Assembly: GCF_963924245.1 (NCBI RefSeq)
Contig: NC_086287.1
Coordinates: 27,881,950-27,945,949 of the forward strand
Direction: 5' to 3'
Length of the DNA stretch: 64,000 nt
From: Chroicocephalus ridibundus
Taxonomy: Eukaryota; Chordata; Aves; Charadriiformes; Laridae
Part shown: positions 45,501 through 57,110 of the stretch, piece by piece
Layout of the letters: every line of letters begins with the position of its first letter
Position numbering within the stretch: the stretch's first letter is position 1
Program-made: the position numbers and the translations under genes
Notes under the pieces: model-generated
The model's database searches: none
The model's input: only the letters and a program-made list of their open reading frames with translations
Told to the model about the DNA's origin: nothing

Positions 45501-48500
45501 ATACAGATGCTATGAAAAGCTGAATGGCTGCTTATGGAGAGCATAAGATGGTTGGCAATGCAAATATGCTGCCTGAATTGGGACAGTAGTTTCTTGTGTC
45601 TTGATTTCTGTTGAAACTAATCTGTTAATTCTCTGTACTGTTGATGCATGTAAGTGACTAGCAAGCTTCAATCTTTCTGAAAACAGGGGAATATAATTAT
45701 ACATGAATATAAGTGTATTACTTGCTCCTTCATCCCGACTGCAAAACACACTCCAACAGCCAAAGCAGAGCCTTGTTATGGGTTCTTGGTAGTGGTGCTT
45801 CTAGTACTGCTTCTGAAACTCCTTACATTATTAGCTCAGTGCTGTATGTCTGTTCTAGTTTACTTTGCATTACTTGGCTTGCATGTAATTGGCTAGAGGA
45901 CCATCATGTGGTCTTAAACAAACACATAGTTGATTTGTGATCACTTTGAGAATTTCTTCAAAGGAAGGGTTGTCCTCAAGAGTGGTGAACACTTTGAGCA
46001 CGTAGAATGTCTTCAGAAAACTCCAATGACAATGTATATGGGTATCTCAGATATCATCACGTTTGGCTTTGATATATAGTAGAGCAAGGTGAGTAAGAGG
46101 GATGAAGAAGGCTTCTTTCCACAAAAGCAGATTTTTGGAGCTCATCTTCCAATTCAGAGGCACTGTGATTGAAATTGTTAACGAGCAAGTGTCACAGATG
46201 CTTGTCAGCAGTTCAGTGGGCGCTGCTCTTTCTCTCTGTTCAGCCACACACAAACATGAATGAACTTCAGATAGTTTTGTAGATAAAGGAGCTTTTTTTA
46301 AACAATAATAATGAAAAGACACAATAAGCAGACTTTTTGGGGTCATAGTATACACAAAGATGACAAATTGATTCTTGGAATGGAGTTCTAGAAACTTCTA
46401 GCGTAGAGCCACTTGATTCTTGCTGTTCCTGTGGCGTTTGGGTTATTTAAATTGACTGTAGGGAAAATGAGACAGCTTGGCGCTTTTCCTGGTAAATGCG
46501 ATATTGTTGGGATTTACAATATTAAGTACTTAGCCTGTCTCAGTGAATCTTTCAGTGTCAATGGTTCAGTTTGAGTTGAAAGCTGGATTTTTCACCATTA
46601 CATTCTCACTAGGGCTGGGAATCCAGTTGGCTCCTTTCTGCCATTTACATAAGAGCCAGTGATATATCCTGTGCAACTGGAGTTCTTCTAGCACTGTTGG
46701 TGTTCAGGACCCAGCCTGTTTGTTTGCCCTGATAACATCGCTGGGGGCAAGTGGAAGAAATTCATAAAGAAAACTACTGAGATGTGGGCAAATCAAAACA
46801 TGCGTTGTGAAACCAGTCTAGGAACTGGTTAACCTCCTTCAGAGATGAAACTTAGTTTGCTCTCCTGTGTATTAAAAACTGAAGGTGAGCCTTAACTCCA
46901 GGACTGTTTTAAGTTTGAACTAAAGCTGGCAGTGTTTAATGGCTTGTAGAAGAGGTGAACTTCATGGACATTAACTCAGTAATAGTAATGATATGTGTTG
47001 ACATTCATAACAAGTTTCTTGTCTTCCATCTCAGTTTCAGGAGGCAAATCGCCCACACCCAATCACAGCACCATGCATAGCATGTGTAGAATAAGTTGTG
47101 GATAGATCTTGCCCAAGATGGCACTTAAATTTTGAATGTACATTGTCTTGAGCACTGTATAGAAATCAAGGATTATTGTCCTACATAACTCTGATGCTGC
47201 AAGCAACGGAGGTAGCAGTTGCATTCCAGCGGCTAAACTATTGGAAATTAATAACTAAATAACCAGCCTTTGAAGGCTAGTCAGCTGCGTATGGTTTGAT
47301 TGGTATTTGTCTCATCTGAGCACCTTAGTCGTGATGAGCTAGTAATTGACTACATCTAGTCAGAAGAAACCTTAAAAAAAAAAAAAAGGATTTATTGTCT
47401 TGCCATTGCTGTGTGCAACAAACTTGAGTGAGTTAAATCAGAAAAGGTAGCTAAACCAATTATAGCCAAAGGGAATAAGAATGTACAGCGGTGTTGGCAG
47501 AGAACTGAACCTAACAGAGCTGTTGAGAAGACAGGGCCATTGCTATGCTGTTAATATGCACAGGGAGAAGCATGCTGGAAACAAAAATAGGCCTGGTCTG
47601 CTTAAATTCTAGGGGAAAAAAGACTACAATTAGTATTTAAATCTTCATGCAATTAATCAGGCCCTCAAGTGAAGATATGACCTCAGTAGTTCAATCGGCT
47701 TGCTTAATCAGTGGTTTTCTTCAGGTTGGACAATTTGTAAAATTCCCTTTTTCTTTCCAAAGATAAGCCCAAAGTACATGCAAGTATAAAGTGTAAGCAG
47801 TAATGAAGGAATAGCCCACGTTACACCACTTGGAATTGAATTTTAAGTCACTTAACGGTGTCTTTATAAATGACGTTTGTACCTTGCCGTTGTTAGCAGT
47901 GGATCCACAAATGGAGGCCGGGGCTGCTGTTGTAGTCAAATGGGAAATAAATACTTGTGCAGGCTGAGGTTGAAAACGTTCAATTAGCATTAAAATCGGT
48001 TCATTTGAATTTTCTCCAATAATGCACTTGTTAATGAGGTGTTAAATTATCACCTTGGGAACCCAGGGACCAGTCAAAACTAATTTGAGCAAAGTGAAAA
48101 CTTTTTTTGTTGCTGCCCTTGAGAATCTCAAGCTGAGCTGGGAAACTGTTGGAAAAACAAATACTCTGGGGGTCATAAAGAGAGTTTCCTGCTTCTCTCC
48201 AGGGGACTGACAGTTTTAAACATCACTCTCTGTATTTGTGCTTCCAGCTGGGGATCTTTTAAATCCAGCTTGTTGCTGCACCCCTACCTCCCTCCCACAG
48301 AGCATGGCAAGCCTCCAGAAAAATTGCTTTAACCTGGGCTGGGCAGGAGAAATCTTCCAGTCTTTGGTGCTTTGAAGAATGTTTACAGACATTAGCAGAG
48401 CTGTACCCGTTGTGTTGTGCCTTGGAATGCAAGAATCTTTCAGTGCCTCTTCCTTTTGGACTTCAATCAACACTGTGGTGTTTGTACAAGAGCTTATAAA

Positions 48501-49814
48501 CCTTTATAACTGTACACCCACTTTGTTCTCATAATATTCTGGTTCTTGCTATTTCTGTTCAGGTGTGAGCTGTCATCTGTATCTTCATAGCCTAAGCACT
48601 GATCTGTCACAGCAGAAATACAACTAGGAATGTGGCTTTGTTGAAGTAATTCCATTTTTCTTTGTTTCTTATGCTAAATTTGATTTAAAACCTGTGGCTC
48701 GTTTTTTTTACTCTCAATAGCACTTCAGGTGCCACACTTCAGAATGCTGGTGTGCTGCTCATACAGGGAAAGGAGAAAATACTGGGTAGCAGTTCACTAG
48801 CAAGTATTATTAGCATTACTGTAAGTCAGTATGAATGTTAAGGTAAAGCATTTGAACAGGAGTAATCACAAATGAGGTGATGACTCTTTGAGTTAGTGTG
48901 AAACTGAGTTCTTGGTTCCTGGTGTGATACATGATTTACTAGAGCAGAGGTTTTTTTTTGAAAATACTTGAATGACCCCCATAAGCACCACTACCTATCA
49001 TCAGCCCTGGCAACTGCAGCAGTTTTCTACATAGAAAAAATAATACTGGTATTACAATAGTCTCTGCAGCGTACAGAATCATGGCAAAATTTCATTCTAT
49101 GAAGTGCTTGTAATGTAAATGCTTCTAGCTTCTTTGGAAGCAGGCAACAGTCTGTAACTGAAGCCCTTTCTGTAGACTATGTGCAGGTGTATCGAGCTAT
49201 GTGAGGCTCACAGACCAGTTGAACTACTGTCCTTGCTGACTTTACTGATGTAAAATGTCGTTGGTGACAGGTCAACTCATGCCATTTCACGTTAGTGCAG
49301 TTGATCTACCACAAATTCCCAAATGTGGACAATCTTGACAATCTACAATGTCTACTTTGGTCCTACTAGTGTGCAGATGTTTGCTAATGTCCCAGAATTA
49401 ATGAACTTCCTTAGATAGTACAGACTTAATCTTTGAAGGAAGAAGCTGTCTGAAAAACCTGCATACCAGTTAACGTGTTTTGAGAGCATATGGCCAGTGG
49501 AGAGATTTGAGACAACTTTAAATGAGATTGTGCAGGTTCTGTTGCAGTCTAGCTTCAAGAGTGGGGTTTAGCTTAAGACAAATTGGCTTGTCAAGAACAG
49601 GATAAATCAACCTGTAGAGCTTCTTTATGCCATGGGTAAGCTTCTGTTAATGCTCGGGTTATTGCCAAGTTGTTGTTGCACAGTGGAAAAGTTGTGGTTA
49701 CAAGGCTGTCTGTGTGGGGGAAAAATGATTACAGAGTATGCATGCTTCTCATGTTCCTGTTGGCTATCAGCTCCTAAGATTTCTTAACTGTTTGTCTATG
49801 GGCACTGGGATTTC

Positions 49815-49834
49815 AAAAAAAAAAAAAAAAAAAA
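49815..49834 (+). repeat. A20 homopolymer
   Basis: Twenty consecutive adenines, followed 17 nt later by an 18-bp perfect palindrome (49852-49869). No processed pseudogene is seen upstream. Confidence 0.8.
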
Positions 49835-52710
49835 GGCAAGCCAGTGAAATACTTAAGAAGCTTCTTAAGACTTTCAAGCTTGCCTTCCTACTGGTTGGCT
49901 GAATATTGTATTGTATAAGTTGTCAAACTCAGGCCCTAAATGAGCAAAGGAGAACTCATTTGCCCTGCAACTGGCATCTCCAAAACTAAGTCCTCCGTGC
50001 AAACAGATCTGGCACTCTTACAGAATAACTGTCTGTACCAAGAGCTGGAAGCAGAATGTTTAGTACCTCCAATCTGTACTGAAAATAGCTTGTCTTTCTA
50101 GAGTTATTGCTACATTCCTGACAAGTAACTTTTTGTTCAGGACATGGCATTGTAGAGACAATTGTGGGTTTTATGTGCACAGCTTTGATCTTTCCAGGAT
50201 CCTTGGAAAATAGAGCCATGCAGGAAAAACAAGTCTATAAAAGTCACAGCAGAGACAAGGCCTCCAGGGTTTGGCCCTTTTCAGGCACAAAGCCTACTCT
50301 TCCACCTCACTGCAATTCCAGGTGGCAGGCTACCAGGATCTGCTTGCCAAATACAACTTACTAACATGGGAAAGCTCAACACCCTTCCTGTTGAAATTAT
50401 TGCGGAGTTCTAGGGTAAATCTGGGAGCACACTAGAGAAGGACAAGTATGGCTGCTATAACAGATGTACAGGCAGATGTGGGCAGCTCTGACATGGTGGA
50501 AAATTTGCAGGCCATAGCTTTTGAGATGAACTTCTTAGCTATAAGCATCTTTGATGTCAAAGGAGAAACTTGAGACGTTGTACAGGACTTCTTATGGAAA
50601 TGGATCAAGATCTTCAATAAGAAGATGTACGAAGACTGTGGTCTGTGAAAGATTCAGGTGTTACCTTCTCAGTGACTTCATACACAAGTTTCCTATTTAA
50701 AAAAGCAACCAAACAAACCCAAACCAATTCCTCCAGAGTGGAAAGTCTTAATTTTAGGACACATTAGTGAAGATCACATACACAGTTGCAGCATCCCATC
50801 TCTCCCTTGTGTTAGGTAGGTGAAATCTCTAGCAATGTTGGGAGGTATGTCAGAGTCACGTTGAGGGACAAAATGACCTTTGGAAACTTCTGTGTTCCAT
50901 TCCATAAGGTCCCCTGAAGTACCACTGAGGAAAAGTAGGTATTTAGGACTATTCTGCTCCCTCTCCTTATCCCTTAAGGGATCCTCCTACCAACAGACTG
51001 TTAGTAGAAGGAAGTCTGTCTGCCAGGGTGTGCGTTTGGTTTTTTTTTTTGGATTTTCAGAGTAAGTGCTAACACAAAGGTGAAATACTTCTCATAGTAC
51101 CTTACAGTATCAGTTACTGGTCAAAGCTTACTTCTGTGTAGGATCTTATTATCTCAAGCTCGTGGAGCCTGTTTCATAGTGCTCCTGGCATTGTTTCTTG
51201 ATGAAGCTGACTTCTGTTCAGTTTGGCCAGAAGATGGTACTCCAGTGTTTATGGTTGCTGTCTCCCAAAGAAGTCTCCTGAAGAGTAGGATAGTCAAACA
51301 CATCCTCCCCTTCAGCCTTGCTCACTGTCCAGGTGAGAGAATGGGTGCCCTAGCTCTGTTTGTCTCTTTTTAGCCTAAGCTGATTACTGGCTATTTCTAA
51401 CCAAAGGTGGACACTTTATAGCTGGCTGGTGTATCTCTTCCACTGAATATCAAGCCTTGCTGTGCTAGAACTTGAGCATTAGTCTAACTGCTTCGGGATC
51501 AATACTGTTAGAAAATTCTAAGGTGTTGACATGGAGTGTGACCAAATAACTAAAACTGAATAGTGTTTCTTGCCCTTCTACACTTCCCATCTGATTTTGT
51601 AGTTACGAGCAGCACTTCAGTGGCTGATGCAGCTCTAGGGAACGAGGGAGAAGGTTGTTGCTAGTCATCTGCAGTTAATCTGCACTGTTTCTTACGGCTA
51701 CCTCTGCCTGTGATTTCTGTGACATACGAATTCCTCTATTTGGCTGAACTGGCTTTGAGTTTCAGAAGAATAGATCAAGGCCTGTGGATGTTGTATAACC
51801 TGGTGCTTCTATACTGGTTTGATGTGAAATTGGAAAAGCAATGCAGTAAAAAAAAAATCATTTTTATGACCAGCTAATGAGAGATCCACGGGGAAGCTAG
51901 TATCTCAAAGACCAGTTAGAGTTACTGAATAACTGCTCCAAAATTGAGTACTTGGATGTCTTCTAGCCTGTCAATTTCAGTGCATGCTCCTAAAAGATGT
52001 GCCTAATGGCAGGATAAATATACTGACAGACTAAATGTTATTACTGTTGATAAATAATAACCTTTCCAGTTATAACAGAATAACATGAACTCTACTCCAC
52101 TGCGAATATTCTCCTGAAGAATATTCTTGTATTTGAGAATTTAAGATTGGAAAAATTGCTTTGCTTTTTTTTCTGGGCACAGCAGAGCTTAATTCTTCTT
52201 TTCCAAGTTTAATTTTGTGAGGTGTTTCCTAGAGTTGTCAAAGGCAGCTCTTGCACAGCTAAAAATGTCTTGGATCCTCTCTGATTTATAAAGATTTCCA
52301 CTCATATGTAGCTGGAGATGTTTCCACAGATAGGATTATTATGAAGAAGTTGTTTTTAAGTCAAAAGCGCATCAGGATTGTGTGTCTAGTGCTGTTAAAT
52401 CTGGGAAATAAAACAGTCCTTGGTGGCTGCTTGGTACAGGGAATGTTACTATGTACCTTCGCTCCTGCACTATAACACAGAGCAGAAAGTCTTGGAGTAA
52501 TTCACTCGTTCATTTTGCATTGTCACTGCATCTCTTCTTGTTTTTTCATTTTCTCAAGTATTACAAAGTCTTTGCTCAACAGAACCACCCAAGATGCCCC
52601 TAGTATCAGCACAGGTCATACTTCTTACAGAGGAAAAAAGTATGTTTGAAAGATGGGAGATACTGAAATTATTTGCAAAAGGGACAGTTTGGGTTGATTT
52701 GTAACTGGGT

Positions 52711-52726
52711 AGATAGATAGATAGAT
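52711..52726 (+). repeat. (AGAT)4 microsatellite
   Basis: Four perfect copies of the tetranucleotide, a short simple repeat in intron 9. Confidence 0.85.
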
Positions 52727-55700
52727 GAGCCACTTAAGTTACCTCTGTAAGTCCTTCCTAGTGTAAAGTTTTCCTTACCAAATGGCGAAGTTAATGTGTT
52801 GAATGGTGACAACAGATAAAGCAGCATTTGCAGTTTCTGTCATGCAAGTCTCGAAAAAGTCAGAAACTGATGAACAACTGATTTCTGTCCCAGCATCAAC
52901 AGAGGCGCTCTAAGGAATGGGACTAAGAGGGGAAGCAGATCAGCAGCTGCCGAGAGGCAGGAGATTAGAGGGGAGAAGTGTATAGATAAAAAATCGGTTT
53001 TTTATATGTAAATCAACATACAGAGGAAACTGAAGACCTTGCAAATCATAATCAATCTTAATTCTGCTTAAATATAAATCCTCCAGTGCATTTCCAGACA
53101 AATTTCAGACTATTACAGTGGATAACTGAATTATTTATTAAAAAAAAAGAAAACAAACACAAAAAAACCCAACCAGAAACACATGAACAAAAAAACCCAA
53201 GCTGCAAATAAAGACTAGTGTTTTCAAAGTTTAGAAATTGGTTTTGAATGCCTTTGCAAGGACTATACTTCAGTGTAATTAAAGCCTTAAGCATTAGTTA
53301 TTAGTTATCCTTGCCTTAGTGACGACTTTTTTATGTAACAGGTTTTCTGTAATTCAGGCGTGGAAAACTGGTTAAAGATGATAAATACTACACCTGTAGT
53401 GGTACTATTGTAAGTTTGGGTATGTACATTCCCTGTGGAAAACTTTACTTTTTTGTACCTTTGCTAACTTGGACTGAAGTAGTAATAATTTTCATGGTCC
53501 TGAGGTTATTGGAACATCTGGAGTTAATATTTAGTGATTTTTTTTTTTAATTCAAATCACCAGAGTGGGGTTTTTCCAGAGTGCTGCATCTAGTATGAAA
53601 AATACATTAATTTAGATATAGGTGAAAATTGCAGCTGTCAGTTTAAAATGAAACAAAAACCAACAAACCACCAACTTGAAAACTAGTTACTTTACATACC
53701 TGTGACACAGGTATGGCTGTCACACTCTTCATTCTTCCTATCCCTGAGCTTTTGCTATGTATGCAGTCATTTTTACTGGTTTTACCTGCTTCCTTCACCA
53801 TGTTTTGAGAGAAAGTAGCTCAATTTGGAGTAGAGGAAGGCTACACGGCCATTTTTTTGTTATGGGATTTTCTCCATCAGGAAGAATGTAGTATCCTGTT
53901 GATTGTGGAGATTGTGCCCTAATATCTTGGTTGAGTCCATGGATTTTGTTACATAGTTAACTTAGAAATTTTAGTATCAAGGGAAGCCTTTGAAAGGTGC
54001 TATGTAGACAGAAAAATATTCCCCTACAAGTGTTTGTCTTGTCTTCAGGATTAATTCTTTTGACAATTCATCATGAAGTGAAGGATTTGTATAACAGCAT
54101 CTTCATGTAAACTCTTTAGACAGCTGGGGAAATTACACTGTGTTCTGGGAAGTGTGTGTGTGTAGGATCCAGGGGTTTTGATAGATCTGGTTTTATGGTA
54201 TTTATTGGAGTGGTGGGAGAAACTACTGCTGCTCAGGCACAGCCTTAGATCCGTGTGGTGGTATACATAAGATAGCTTAAGTTTGGGGTTTGATGTATTC
54301 AGTGATGTCGAAGGGTTGTTTGAAGGCTCATATGGGGGACTTTGGGAAGACTTTTCATAGCAAGATTTTTCCTAATGCAGGTTGTAAATGTTCAGTGACT
54401 TCCCTTCAGATTTCAGGGTAGTCTGACATGTAGCCATGAGGGCTGTACAATCCATACACATTTGTTTTTCTATAGTAGTAATGTCTTGTGGAGCGTTTCA
54501 AGTGCCTTTTTCTTTAAAGTGTTGTCTGTGTAGATCAGACCTATTAAACTTGAGCATTGTGCTTTTTCTTGGAAAAGCTGGTGTGTGATATAGCTTTTTT
54601 TTTTGTATTCCAGGAAAAGAAATATGGCTTACTAAGCTATTTCTGGTGACCTATATGTGCATAGAACATCTATGCCATATAATGTAGGTGAACTCCAGCC
54701 TAACAGCAGCAGCATGGCAGAACTTGTGCTAATGCTATGTACCAGTACAATAGATACTATTGGTTATTTGTTTTATCTCCTTTGAGGTGGACAGCTTCAG
54801 AAGAGATTTTATGCTACCACTGTAAATTAACTTTGGAGATGGAAGGAGTTCTCACAGTGCTGGCATTTTTGTTCTTCTCATGCTCAAGCTAAAGCTGAAT
54901 TCATGTTTTATACTGAACATATCTTTCCTTTTTGGCTATAGCTGTCTTAAAATGTGGAAGTGGGCTGTACTTATGGCAGATGTTCAGCCGGAGGTGATAA
55001 TCTATCTGGTTCTGTAAAGTATTTTATATCTGTGTGATATTTTACCACTAGTAAAGGAAGTTAGTAATGGCAGCTGAAACAAGGTGACTACTAAGTTATT
55101 TGTAACACATCCTGGTTGAAGCATATGAAGAGCCCATATCCTTGATCAGCTTCTCTTGCACTACAAAGACAAAGAACATTTCTCTACCCTTTTGTGTTGC
55201 TGTTTAAAATCCCAAAGAACAGTTAGCTTTGATACTGGCTTCTACTGTAGAAAAACAGTCTGCACAAAACAGATGGAAAGTATAGTTCACACTCTTTGTT
55301 GCTATGTTGTAAAGCTACTGAACTGTCTCCATGGAAGTAGATTATAAACATCCTCTACATAATATGCTTTGTCAAAGCTTGCACATTCCTTGGCTTGTAA
55401 AGAAATGTGCTGTTTGTATGTGTTCCTGATGTTTTTGCTCTCTGTGGCTTCAATCTGCCAACCTATTTGTGTTGTACAAAGGTTTGAGTCTGTTTCCTTC
55501 TGTAGCTTCTTCACTGATGCTTTCTCTTATTCTTGAGATTTTTAAGAGCAAAGGTGTGCTTTTTGAGTTCCAAAGTCCAAGGCATCATAATAAAAAGAAA
55601 AGTTTTAAAATGCTTGCTTTTCTCTAAATTTTTTTTAACTTGGCAAGTTAAGTTTTGTTGAAACTGTTTAAAGTTTTTTTTCATATTTTTGACTTCTTCA

Positions 55701-56132
55701 CAGTGGAAGCACCATAACTAGTTCCGAAGAATAGTCTGACCAGCACTCGTTTCTTTTCCCTTTCTTCTCACAAGGCACAACAGTAGCTGTCAAACAGGAT
55801 ATGTACAGCTGTCTTTGCAATGATTGAGTGTTATCATCATGACTGTGCATTTGTGATAATACACAATTTATATGAGCTAATGTGTAAGTAGTCTTAATAC
55901 CAATCCTACAAATCCTCCCAGTAATTAAAATGCAGAATTAAATAATAATGTACCCAGGCAACACAAACTTAATTTCTTTGTTCTGGAGGGATAGCCCTAA
56001 TCCCATTCTTTAAAACTATTGATTCATCTGAACCAATGCTTTTTACATTCAACTTCAAAATAAAGATGACTGTAAGTCATAATTATTAGGATGCAAGGAA
56101 TTTCAACCATGCGACATCAATGTAACCAGATA

Positions 56133-57110
56133 CATAGAATCATAGAATCGTTTTGGTTGGAAGAGACCTTTAAGATCATCAAGTCCAGCTGTTAACCGAA
56201 CAAGGTTACAGGTACTGAGGTACCACTAAACCATGACCCTCAGCTCTACATCTACCCAGCTTTTAAATACTTTCAGGGATGGTGATTCAACCACTTTCCT
56301 GGGCAGCCTGTTCCAATGCTTGACACACCTTTTTTGGTGAAGAAATTTTTCCTAATATCCAATCTAAACCTTCCCTGGTGCAACTTGAGGCCACTTCCTC
56401 TTTTTCTACTGCCTGTTACTTGGGGGAAGAGACCAACACTCACCTTGAGACAAGCCCTGTTCAGGCAGTTGTAGAGAACAGTGAAGTCTCCCCTCAGCCT
56501 CCTTTTCTCCATCCTAAACAACCCCAGTTCCCTCAGCTGCTCCTCATAAGACTTGTGCTCTAGACACTTCACCAGCTTCATTGCCTTTCCCTGGACACCC
56601 TCTAGCACCTCAAAGTCTTTCTTGTAGTGAGGGGCCCAAAACTGAACACAGTATTTGAGGTGCGGCCTCACCAGTGCCAAGTACAGTGGGACAACCACTT
56701 CCCTAGTCCTACTGGCCACGCTATTCCTGATACCAGCCAGGATGCTGTTGGCTTTCTTGGCCATCTGGGCATGCTGCTGGCTCACATTCAGCTGGCTGTT
56801 GACCAACATCCCCAGGTCCTTTTCCACCAGGCATCTCTCCAGCCACTCTTCCCCAAACCTGTAGAACTGCATGGGGTTGTTGTGACCCAGGTGCAGGACG
56901 TGGCACTTGGTCTTGGCTCATTGATTCTGCCTGTCCAGGTCCCTCTGTAGACCCTTTCTACCCTCAAGCAGATCAACACTTCTGCCCAACTCGATGTTGT
57001 CTGCAAACTTACTGAAGGTGCACTCAATTCCCTCATCCATAACATTGATAACGGTATTAAACAGAACAGGCCCCAATATTGAGCCCTGGGTAACACCACT
57101 TGTGACCAGT
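56133..57110 (-). mobile_element. CR1 LINE 3' fragment (~980 bp), antisense in intron 9
   Basis: On the minus strand this is the 3' part of a CR1 retrotransposon. The low-coordinate end carries two copies of the 8-bp CR1 terminal repeat (ATTCTATG, seen here as catagaat at 56133 and 56141). Upstream on the element lies the C-terminal part of its reverse transcriptase ORF, broken as described in the pseudogene entry. The element is 5' truncated at about 57110, as most CR1 copies are. Orientation is opposite to SPTLC2. Confidence 0.92.
56273..57100 (-). pseudogene. Decayed CR1 ORF2 (reverse transcriptase C-terminal part)
   Basis: A near-continuous frame on the minus strand encodes the end of CR1 ORF2. 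A GVTQGSILGPVLFN segment (about 57090-57050) is followed by SKFADNIELGRSVDLLEGRK. The usual F-A-D-D catalytic motif C of the RT family reads F-A-D-N here, so the second catalytic aspartate is lost. An in-frame TGA lies at 56918-56920, next to a stretch that seems about nine residues shorter than the family norm. The frame then stays open for 199 codons (56872-56273), with LYLALVRPHLKYCVQFWAP and MEKRRLRGDFTVLYN. The terminal segment departs from the usual pattern after FRLDIRKNFFTKK, suggesting a frameshift near the 3' end. Not functional. Confidence 0.88.

Noticed and set aside
54600..54660. A tract of T followed by cag and GAAAAGAAATATGGC, tested as SPTLC2 exon 10.
   Set aside because: The predicted continuation does not match the expected residues after the exon 9 glycine, and no later matching sequence follows.
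56378..57099. Several open frames on both strands across the intron 9 CR1 copy, up to 107 codons.
   Set aside because: They are out-of-frame shadows of the CR1 ORF2 remnant on the minus strand.
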